The translations under genes and the position numbers were made by a program. Positions 9,314-16,383 of a stretch of DNA of 64,000 nt are shown here, piece after piece (within the stretch, counting starts at the first letter, position 1; each line of letters begins with the position of its first letter). The DNA lies in assembly GCA_019307065.1 (NCBI GenBank), contig JAFDKH010000006.1, forward strand, positions 42,881-106,880, given 5' to 3'. The notes beneath the pieces were generated by a model. The model did no database searches, was not told the DNA's origin, and saw only the letters and a program-made list of their open reading frames with translations. This stretch comes from Deltaproteobacteria bacterium (GTDB lineage Bacteria > Myxococcota > B64-G9).

Positions 9314-10123
9314 ATGAATCTTGAGACCGTTGTCTACGAGACAGACGAACAGGTGGGGATAGTCCGCCTCAATCGACCGGCGCGGATGAATGCCGTGATC
9401 GAGCAGATGTACCTGGACTTGCAGACCATAATGGACGAAGTTGCCAAGGATCCTAACGTACGGGTCTTGATCTTGACCGGTACTTCTTGGCAACGCGACC
9501 AGAAGACCAAACAGGCGTTTTGCGCCGGGGCCGATCTCAAGGAACACGCGGCGGGCAGTCGCTCAGCATGGCAGAAGCGCGAGTATATCATGCTGGCCCA
9601 CGAGACCACGCGCCGGCTACACGATCTGAAAATGCCGGTAATCGCAGTCGTCAACGGACCGGCCAGGGGGGCCGGGACCGAAATGGCTCTTAATTGCGAT
9701 TTCCTTTTCATGGCCGACGAGGCCAGCCTGGCCTTTAGCGAGACCGGCCTGGGTACCTTTGTGGGCGGTGGTGTTACCCGGCACCTGAGCCGGCTGATTG
9801 GCATGCAACTGGCCAAGTACCTGGTATACTCGGGCGAGGTACTCAGCGGCAAGCAGGCCGTCGCTGTTGGATTGGCCTTGCGCTCATTCCCCATTGATCA
9901 ACTGTTCCAGGAAAGTATGTCCTTCGCCCGCCGTCTTTCAAAGCGGGCGCCCGTTTCGATGGCCTTCGCCAAGGATCTGCTCCAGGCAGCACCGGGACGC
10001 GACTTGCGGACCGTTCTGCTGGCCGAGGCCGAGGCCATCCTGGCCTGCATGAACACGGCGGATTGGCACGAGGGCATCGCTTCATTCGCTGAAAAAAGAG
10101 AACCCGTTTTCGAGGGGAAGTGA
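9314..10123 (+). CDS. enoyl-CoA hydratase/isomerase (crotonase family)
   Basis: ATG with a GAGGTGAT ribosome site. The 269 residues are normal for the family. The oxyanion-hole segment (AFCAGADLKE), the first catalytic Glu region (GAGTEMALNCDF) and the second (SETGLGTFVGGG, aligning with PEILLGT of rat crotonase) all keep their acidic residues, so hydratase activity is plausible. It would act on enoyl-CoA esters from fatty- or amino-acid breakdown; the substrate cannot be told from sequence. Its stop overlaps the region just before the acyl-CoA synthetase start (2 bp gap), so the two form an operon in which the thioester product may end as an acid plus ATP. Confidence 0.9.
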   Translation: MNLETVVYETDEQVGIVRLNRPARMNAVIEQMYLDLQTIMDEVAKDPNVRVLILTGTSWQRDQKTKQAFCAGADLKEHAAGSRSAWQKREYIMLAHETTRRLHDLKMPVIAVVNGPARGAGTEMALNCDFLFMADEASLAFSETGLGTFVGGGVTRHLSRLIGMQLAKYLVYSGEVLSGKQAVAVGLALRSFPIDQLFQESMSFARRLSKRAPVSMAFAKDLLQAAPGRDLRTVLLAEAEAILACMNTADWHEGIASFAEKREPVFEGK

Positions 10124-10125
10124 CC

Positions 10126-12282
10126 ATGACACTCGAATGCGCCATGCGTGCCAAATCAGTTGCGGTAGTGGGGGCCTCCAGGACGGAGACCAAGCGAGGT
10201 TACCAGGCAATCAAGATACTTCTTGATGAAAAATTCGAAGGATGCATCTACCCGGTAAACCCAAAAGAAAAGAGCATCCTGGGCATCAAGTGCTACGAGA
10301 AAGTCTCCGATATAGAAGACCCGGTCGAGATTGTCTTGATCACCACCCCGGCCGCCAGCATCCCGGCAATCTTAGAAGATTGCGGTATCAAAGGCGTCTG
10401 CGGGGCCGTCATCATCGCCGGCGGCTTTTCAGAGATCGGCCAGGACGGCAAGAAACTCGAAAGCGCGATGGTCGAGACAGCCCGCAAAAACGACATTCGC
10501 CTGATCGGCCCGAACACCTCGGGTATGATAAACGTAGCCAACCGTCTCAACCTGGTCGGTCTACGCAATGTGCCCCAGGGGGACATTGCCCTGCTCTCTC
10601 AGAGCGGCAACATGGCTTTAACGCTAATTACCGAGGCGTCGATAAAAAGTTCGAAAGGGTTTTCCTACTACGTGGGAGTCGGCAACGAAGCCGATACCCA
10701 TTTTCACGAGTATCTGAAGATCTTCTTGGATGATCCCGAAACCAAGGTCATCTTGATGTACGTGGAAGGCATGCGCGACGGCCGGGCATTCTTGCAACAG
10801 GCCTATGAGACGACCCGACATAAACCAGTCATCATGCTCAAGAGCGGGCGCTCGGCCACCGGGCAGCGCACGGCCGGTTCTCACACCGGTGCGCTGGCGG
10901 GTCTTTCCGAAGTAGCGCGAACCGCCTTCAAGCGGGTCGGAGTCGTAATCGTGGAAAACTCCGACGAGATGTTTCCCGCGGCCGAGACGCTTTCGAGCCT
11001 GCCCCCCGTCAGAAACAATCGCATCGCCATCCTGGCCGACGGAGGCGGGCACGCCACCATCGCCGCCGATCTGCTCTCCGACGCAAACATCGACATTCCT
11101 ACTCTGAGCGATAAAACACAGGACAAGCTGCGCGAGATTCTTCCGGCGGCGGCCGCGGTTAGCAATCCCGTCGACGTGGCCGGCGGAGCGGATGCTAACC
11201 CGCTCGTGTTTGCCAAGTGCGCCAAAATTTTGCTGCGTGACCCGCAAATCGGCGGGCTATTACTGGTTGGTCTGTTCGGTGGTTACGGCATCCGCTTCTC
11301 TAAGAGCCTCGCCTTCGAGGAAGAGGATGCGGCGCACCAGATGGGAAAGCTCGTGCGCACCACGAAAAAACCGATTGTGGTTCACTCCCTCTACAACTAT
11401 GCCAAGCCGCATGCGCTCGATCTGCTGCGCTACTACGGCATCACCGTCTACGACTCGCTGGAGATTGCCAGTAAGTGCATCGGTGTCCTGGCCGACCATG
11501 GCAACTTTCAAAATAGCTACGAGGCCCAAACCAACTTTGTCTTTGACTGGGGGGCCAAGGCAAGGCGTGCAGGGAAGGACATCATTGAGTTGGCTCGCAG
11601 TGAGTGTCGCACGGTCCTGTTGGAGCACGAGGCCAGGAGCATGCTCGAACTGCACGGCGCCAAGTATGGCGTCTACCGGCTTGTCGACTCGGCCGACGAG
11701 GCAATCGAGGCGGCCGCCTCTATGGAAGGTCCGGTGGCGATGAAGATCGTCTCCCCTCAGATCTTGCACAAGAGCGAAGCCGGGGGTGTAAAGCTGAACC
11801 TCACAAGCGACGAAGATGTGCGTCGAGCCTACGAAGAAATCAGCGTCAGAGCACAAAAGTACGATCCGACAGCCGATATACGCGGAGTCCTGATCTCCCC
11901 AATGGCGCGCGAAGGACTGGAACTCATCGTTGGCACTAAAATCGACGATCAGTTCGGCCCGGTGATCATGTTTGGAATCGGCGGCATCATGGTGGAGATT
12001 CTCAAGGACGTCTCGTTTCGCGTAATGCCGTTGACGAACCGCGAGGCGCGCTTGATGATCGACGACATTCGCTCCGTGGCCCTGCTTGACGGTTACCGCG
12101 GCCGACCGCCCGTAGGTAGAAAGGCACTCCGCAAGTTGCTGCTGACCGTCTCGGAAGTAGTCGAGGCCTATCCGGACATCCACGAGATGGATCTCAACCC
12201 GGTTATCGCCTACCAGGACGGGATCGAGATCGTCGATGCGCGCATCCTGCTCAAGGCGCCTGATTTGTGTGCTAATACCTGA
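10126..12282 (+). CDS. ADP-forming acyl-CoA synthetase (acetate-CoA ligase, alpha-beta fusion)
   Basis: ATG 10126 lies 8 bases after GAGGGG; a GTG at 10120 is too close to it. Domain order over 718 residues: CoA-binding Rossmann domain (~5-130), two succinyl-CoA-ligase-like domains (~145-450) and an ATP-grasp domain (~485-710), i.e. the fused alpha-beta form. The phosphohistidine (GSHTGALAG, His ~253) and the second His in the ATP-grasp part (ILHKSEAGG, His ~548) are both present. It should convert acyl-CoA + ADP + Pi to acid + ATP + CoA, a substrate-level phosphorylation step common in anaerobes and archaea. It fits with the crotonase directly upstream and perhaps with the POR operon farther along. 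Confidence 0.9.
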   Translation: MTLECAMRAKSVAVVGASRTETKRGYQAIKILLDEKFEGCIYPVNPKEKSILGIKCYEKVSDIEDPVEIVLITTPAASIPAILEDCGIKGVCGAVIIAGGFSEIGQDGKKLESAMVETARKNDIRLIGPNTSGMINVANRLNLVGLRNVPQGDIALLSQSGNMALTLITEASIKSSKGFSYYVGVGNEADTHFHEYLKIFLDDPETKVILMYVEGMRDGRAFLQQAYETTRHKPVIMLKSGRSATGQRTAGSHTGALAGLSEVARTAFKRVGVVIVENSDEMFPAAETLSSLPPVRNNRIAILADGGGHATIAADLLSDANIDIPTLSDKTQDKLREILPAAAAVSNPVDVAGGADANPLVFAKCAKILLRDPQIGGLLLVGLFGGYGIRFSKSLAFEEEDAAHQMGKLVRTTKKPIVVHSLYNYAKPHALDLLRYYGITVYDSLEIASKCIGVLADHGNFQNSYEAQTNFVFDWGAKARRAGKDIIELARSECRTVLLEHEARSMLELHGAKYGVYRLVDSADEAIEAAASMEGPVAMKIVSPQILHKSEAGGVKLNLTSDEDVRRAYEEISVRAQKYDPTADIRGVLISPMAREGLELIVGTKIDDQFGPVIMFGIGGIMVEILKDVSFRVMPLTNREARLMIDDIRSVALLDGYRGRPPVGRKALRKLLLTVSEVVEAYPDIHEMDLNPVIAYQDGIEIVDARILLKAPDLCANT

Positions 12283-12447
12283 GACGGTTAATTCACTCCT
12301 GAGCGAGGCTCTGTGGTGGAGTGGCAGTGAAGCAAAAAGTGTGCGCGGCACGATCTGGCCGGTCTTGACAAGTGGGCACCATTTCTTACACAGTCTCGGG
12401 TAAGTTCGAAGTGAGTGCCATTCATTCCAAGCGAAAGAGGTGTGCCC

Positions 12448-13410
12448 ATGGCAGAAGTAACCCACGAAAACATCAAAGCGTTGATCGAATCGGCTAAACA
12501 GGAAGGCAGTCTCATGCGCTGCACGTTCAAGTGTCCGGTATCGGGCACTCTTGTTGAAGCCCAGGCCGGAATCCAGAAAGGCCGTGGTCTGGGCGACATT
12601 GCCAAGCGTTCGGTGAAGCGCAGCCTCTCCTGGCGAATCCGCTACGGAATCTCCCGCCTGGTGCGCAGTGCCCTGGGTCACGGGATCGCCGGGCGCATAG
12701 CCGGCGACGTGGCCGGGTCGGCGGTTTCGGGCACCATGAGCAAGGGCGACCAGGTTTACTCCGAAGACGAGAAGCAGGCAGCCGTTGTGCAGGCCTTCTT
12801 GAACGTGTCGACCCAGTTCGTCTGGGACGGCAGTCGGAGCACATGGGTATCTTCGCAGGCGGCCGCCGCCGTGCTGACCGATTTTGCGAAATTATTGAAC
12901 GACCGGCCGGTCGACCAGACCTACGATCGGGGTGTGCTGGCGCGAATGCTGGTGGAAGTGGCCCGGGCCGACGGTAATCTGGCGGACGAGGAAAAGGAGT
13001 TTCTGGCCGGATTCATCTCGTCCGATCTGGGCAGCATAGACGAGCTGGCCAAAAAACCGCTGCTGTCTCCCGCCGAACTGGCCGAGACGACCGGCGGCGG
13101 CGTGCGCGATACCATGTTGATGATAGCCTGGGGCCTGGCCTGTACTGACAAGAACCTGGCCGGGGCGGAGACCCGCAGGCTGGCCGAACTGGCAAAGGGA
13201 TTTCAGATTGGTGAGGCACGCACGGCGGAGCTCAAGCGCTTTGCGCAGCAGTTTGTCATCGATCAGGCCCTGGACCACGTTTACCCGGACGGCAAGCTGG
13301 ACAGCGCGGCGCAAAGCGAAGTCTTTCAGTTCGCCCAAGGCATCGGCCTCGAGCGCAGCGAAGCCGAGCGGGTCGAGATTCGTTACCGCAAGCGCAATGG
13401 TTTGGTATAA
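12448..13410 (+). CDS. TerB/DjlA-like alpha-helical protein
   Basis: ATG 12448 follows AAAGAGGTG; an in-frame GTG at 12415 is rejected because it lies before that site. The first ~110 residues contain CTFKCPVSG and a Gly-rich segment that could be short hydrophobic hairpins. Residues ~165-315 hold two TerB-like halves with the acidic signature (ARADGNLADEEKEF; CTDKNLAGAETRRL). TerB-fold proteins bind metal and sit on membranes, and the fold is also found in DjlA co-chaperones. The exact role is unknown. A TTGACA at 12365-12370 in the 165-bp upstream gap may be part of its promoter. It is 21 bp before the FGE-fold lipoprotein gene. Confidence 0.75.
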   Translation: MAEVTHENIKALIESAKQEGSLMRCTFKCPVSGTLVEAQAGIQKGRGLGDIAKRSVKRSLSWRIRYGISRLVRSALGHGIAGRIAGDVAGSAVSGTMSKGDQVYSEDEKQAAVVQAFLNVSTQFVWDGSRSTWVSSQAAAAVLTDFAKLLNDRPVDQTYDRGVLARMLVEVARADGNLADEEKEFLAGFISSDLGSIDELAKKPLLSPAELAETTGGGVRDTMLMIAWGLACTDKNLAGAETRRLAELAKGFQIGEARTAELKRFAQQFVIDQALDHVYPDGKLDSAAQSEVFQFAQGIGLERSEAERVEIRYRKRNGLV

Positions 13411-13431
13411 TATCCGCGCGGGGTTCCCAGG

Positions 13432-14748
13432 ATGAAGCAAGCGTACGCGATTGTTCTCTCCTGCGTGTGTCTTGCAGGTTGCAACGGCAGCTCCAGCGGT
13501 AAAGACGGCGGCGACGGTGGCTTCGTTTTCTTTGGCGAATGTCCTTTTCCCTATTCTGTGCCCCAAAAACACACGATCACCGACGATAGGGGAATGGAAC
13601 ACCACCCGCTGGACAGGCATGTGCGTTGCCAGATCAAGTACGAAGACCTCGACGCTGAGGTTTTCATCAAAGCGGAACCGTTCAAGATTGAAATGCAGTC
13701 GACCTACTACAACGTGATCGCCGCCTATGTATGCCGGGCTGGCCAGGTGGATGTGCTACCGGAAGGCATGGCGGAGTTCGGCAGCATTGGTCGTCATTCC
13801 TGGAAAACCATGGATGTCGCCATTGAAGGCAAACGCTACGTCTTCAGCATGAGCGAAATCTGCGTGGGCCATCGACCGTGCACGCCCTGGCCCGATCAGT
13901 TCGATGTTCGACGGCTCGACGACGGTAGCTTGATCACCGAAGGAGTTTTGAGCATGTGTGCTGGAGTGGGTGACAACGGCTATCCCGCACCATTGGTGCC
14001 CCAGGTGCGCATTCCCCCCGAAGGCGAGGGTGTTCCCTTCAGCATGGGCTCTTTGGACGGCGACCCGGATGAACAGCCCCCGGTAACCTTCGACATCTAC
14101 CCGGTCCGCATGGATGTCCGCGAGGCCAGCAACTCCGATTTTGCCGCCTTCCTAACCGATCACGGCAACGATTGCGATGGTCACCCCTGTGTCGATACAC
14201 AAGCGGAGAGTTTCCAACTCGAGCAGACAGACGGAATCTGGAAGCCGAAAGAAGGTTATCAAGATTACCCGCTGGTTCACGTGTCCTGGTACGGCGCCGC
14301 CAGCTACTGTAGTTGGCGGCGGATGCTTCTGCCCCACGAGGCCGCCTGGGAGATCGCCGCCTCAGGAATGGGCACCAGGCGCTATCCCTGGGGTGACGAG
14401 GATCCCACCTGTGATCGGGCCCTGTTCGACGCGTGCTCTATCAGCGCTCCCGGACCTGTTTGCAGTATACCCCAAGGAAACTCCCGCGAGGAGATCTGCG
14501 ATCTCTCCGGCAACCTGGCAGAGTGGCTGGCCGGCTGGTACCTGGCCGACTTCTACGCCACCTGCGGCACCATGACGTACTCGTGTGCCCGCAGCACTTA
14601 CGAAGACACCGGCGAAAAATGCGTCCGCGGCGGAAGCTTTCTCGATCCCGCCCACAACCTCAGGGCTACAGACAGAGACCGCAGGCAGCCGTCGATCACA
14701 GCCGCGGATCTCGGCCTGCGCTGCATCTCCGGCAACCCCTCTTTTTGA
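13432..14748 (+). CDS. FGE/SUMF1-fold lipoprotein, probably non-catalytic
   Basis: The signal peptide ends in an ideal lipobox (LAGC). An N-terminal domain of ~190 residues matches nothing I know. Residues ~195-438 are a formylglycine-generating-enzyme (FGE-sulfatase) fold: FSMGSLDGDPDEQPP, VHVSWYGAASYCSW, LSGNLAEW, CVRGGSF and a final LGLRC. True FGE has two catalytic Cys in a S-x-C-x-x-S-Y-C context after RGGSW; here that stretch reads FLDPAHNLRATDRDRR with neither Cys. Many such SUMF-fold proteins are binding or structural proteins, so sulfatase maturation is not predicted. Probably surface-exposed. Confidence 0.8.
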   Translation: MKQAYAIVLSCVCLAGCNGSSSGKDGGDGGFVFFGECPFPYSVPQKHTITDDRGMEHHPLDRHVRCQIKYEDLDAEVFIKAEPFKIEMQSTYYNVIAAYVCRAGQVDVLPEGMAEFGSIGRHSWKTMDVAIEGKRYVFSMSEICVGHRPCTPWPDQFDVRRLDDGSLITEGVLSMCAGVGDNGYPAPLVPQVRIPPEGEGVPFSMGSLDGDPDEQPPVTFDIYPVRMDVREASNSDFAAFLTDHGNDCDGHPCVDTQAESFQLEQTDGIWKPKEGYQDYPLVHVSWYGAASYCSWRRMLLPHEAAWEIAASGMGTRRYPWGDEDPTCDRALFDACSISAPGPVCSIPQGNSREEICDLSGNLAEWLAGWYLADFYATCGTMTYSCARSTYEDTGEKCVRGGSFLDPAHNLRATDRDRRQPSITAADLGLRCISGNPSF

Positions 14749-14823
14749 CTAGTAAAGTCCGCTATTTTCCGCAGAGCTGTTTTTTTTTCGCAAACCGTCT
14801 ACAATCATCAGTAGAGGTTCAGG

Positions 14824-16248
14824 ATGCGGAAATTTTTGTGTTTCACGGTCGCCGCCCTGGCGGTTGTGCTCATGTCTACAGGTAGCGTGCTGACGTTCGG
14901 CTGTGGTGCTTCAAGCCCATGCGATGGAGTCGATTGCTCCGAGCACGGACACTGTCTGCCCTTCGGCGACTTGCCGTTGTGTGTCTGTGACTTGGGGTAT
15001 CATGCCGACAAGATAACTTGCTTGAAAAACGATCCATGCATTAAGGTCACCTGCTCGGGACATGGATACTGCGGGGAGCAGGGCGATAAGCTCGTGTGTG
15101 TTTGCGATCAGGGCTACGTCGTGGATGGATTGAACTGCGTCGATCCCTGCGAGGTGGATGGAGTGATTTGTGTTGAACCCTGTGAGGGGGTCGACTGCTC
15201 GGGACATGGACATTGCGAAGAGCAGAACGGTGAGCCAGTCTGTATTTGCGATAAGGAATATCGCGCGGAAGGACTTGAATGTTTAATGGTCTATTGCGAG
15301 GAGCGTTGTCTTGAAGACGACTGGTGCGTGGAATGCCCGGAACAAATCATCAGTGTTTTTGTTGATATACAAGGAACTTCGCCCCAGAATGTTTACCTGG
15401 TTTCATGGTTCGTTGATGCGCGCGTATACCGCTGGAATGGAAGTGTCTGGATCAGAGCGGCCCTCTTCGAAGATGAAATGATTTCACATGTCTGGAGCAG
15501 CGGCCCGGACAACGTTTTCTTCGTCGGAGCAACCTTTGATTTCAACAACCCAGAGAGCGGCGACGGCATCGCCCGTCGTTTCGACGGGGAAAGCTGGACA
15601 CAAGTGGCATACATCGAAAATACAGGTCTGGCAGATGTCTGGGGCTCGGGTCCCGACAATGTTTACTTCGTCGGCGGTGGCGGCACGGTACTTCGTTTCG
15701 ACGGGGAGAGTACCGCACAGGTGGACATTGGGACCATCAATGACCTGAGAAGCATCTGGGGCTCGGCCAGCGACGACGTATGGGTGGGCGGCTCGGGTGG
15801 TTTCCTGACCCATTTCAACGGCACCAATTGGGAGCCAGTGGAATCCACGACAGCCTGGGACATTGTGAGCATCTCGGGCTGCGCGAGCGGCGACGCCTAT
15901 GCCGTAAGCAACTACCTCGACGTGACCGATTCCAAACTCGTCAGGGAGAGCGAGATTTTGCACTATAACGGATCGAGGTGGCAAACGGTCTTCGGTTCCA
16001 GTGAAGGCGAGAAATACTACTTGATGGACGTCTGGTGCGCGGATGCTCACAACGTCTACGCCTCGGGCCTTGTCAAATGGAGTGACCCCTGGAATAGTCA
16101 CTCGGCAGGAGTCGTGGTCCACTTCGACGGCGAATCATGGGCCAGAGTGCTAACTGACACCTCCTTGCACGGTTATTATGCCATTTGGGGAACCGAGCCG
16201 AATAACTTATACACCGTCGGGTCCACGGTGCTGCACCATAGGCCATAA
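14824..16248 (+). CDS. lipoprotein with EGF-like modules and beta-propeller-like repeats
   Basis: The signal peptide ends at TFGC. Residues ~28-150 are three to four EGF-like modules (CDGVDCSEHGHC, CSGHGYC, CSGHGHCEEQ) with paired Cys. The rest is about seven repeats of ~45 residues of the form D-V-W-G-S-G-x-D-N-V-Y-F-V-G...F-D-G-x-W, the same repeat as in the next gene. Such repeats are expected to make a beta-propeller outside the cell. The ligand is unknown. It is a shorter paralogue of the 16384-19296 gene, and the two probably arose by duplication and repeat expansion. Confidence 0.8.
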   Translation: MRKFLCFTVAALAVVLMSTGSVLTFGCGASSPCDGVDCSEHGHCLPFGDLPLCVCDLGYHADKITCLKNDPCIKVTCSGHGYCGEQGDKLVCVCDQGYVVDGLNCVDPCEVDGVICVEPCEGVDCSGHGHCEEQNGEPVCICDKEYRAEGLECLMVYCEERCLEDDWCVECPEQIISVFVDIQGTSPQNVYLVSWFVDARVYRWNGSVWIRAALFEDEMISHVWSSGPDNVFFVGATFDFNNPESGDGIARRFDGESWTQVAYIENTGLADVWGSGPDNVYFVGGGGTVLRFDGESTAQVDIGTINDLRSIWGSASDDVWVGGSGGFLTHFNGTNWEPVESTTAWDIVSISGCASGDAYAVSNYLDVTDSKLVRESEILHYNGSRWQTVFGSSEGEKYYLMDVWCADAHNVYASGLVKWSDPWNSHSAGVVVHFDGESWARVLTDTSLHGYYAIWGTEPNNLYTVGSTVLHHRP

Positions 16249-16260
16249 CAGGGGAGTTTT

Positions 16261-16329
16261 ATGAAACAAGCAAATTGTAGCATTGGGGGAAATGGCACTG
16301 GTATGTATTGCCGTCTGCGTAATGTATAA
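16261..16329 (+). CDS. possible 22-codon ORF between the two repeat lipoproteins
   Basis: ATG 16261 follows a good AGGGGAG ribosome site and gives MKQANCSIGG... ending at TAA 16327-16329. No family can be assigned, and it may be a start-region relic of a duplicated gene or chance. Its only support is the ribosome site and its position just downstream of a gene. Confidence 0.2.
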   Translation: MKQANCSIGGNGTGMYCRLRNV

Positions 16330-16383
16330 TATTACTATCCGGTAGTTGTTCACATGATCGTGACCCCAGGGGAGGGTAGTTTA

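Noticed and set aside
11260-12681. Long antisense open frame (473 codons) opposite the acyl-CoA synthetase
   Set aside because: It mirrors the codon bias of a well-identified gene, has no ribosome site and matches no family; a shadow frame.
14749-14823. T-run after the FGE-fold gene as a terminator
   Set aside because: No stable stem directly before the T-run.
16325-16330. TATAAT as promoter -10 for the 21-repeat lipoprotein
   Set aside because: No -35 at 16-18 bases upstream; may be chance in AT-rich DNA.
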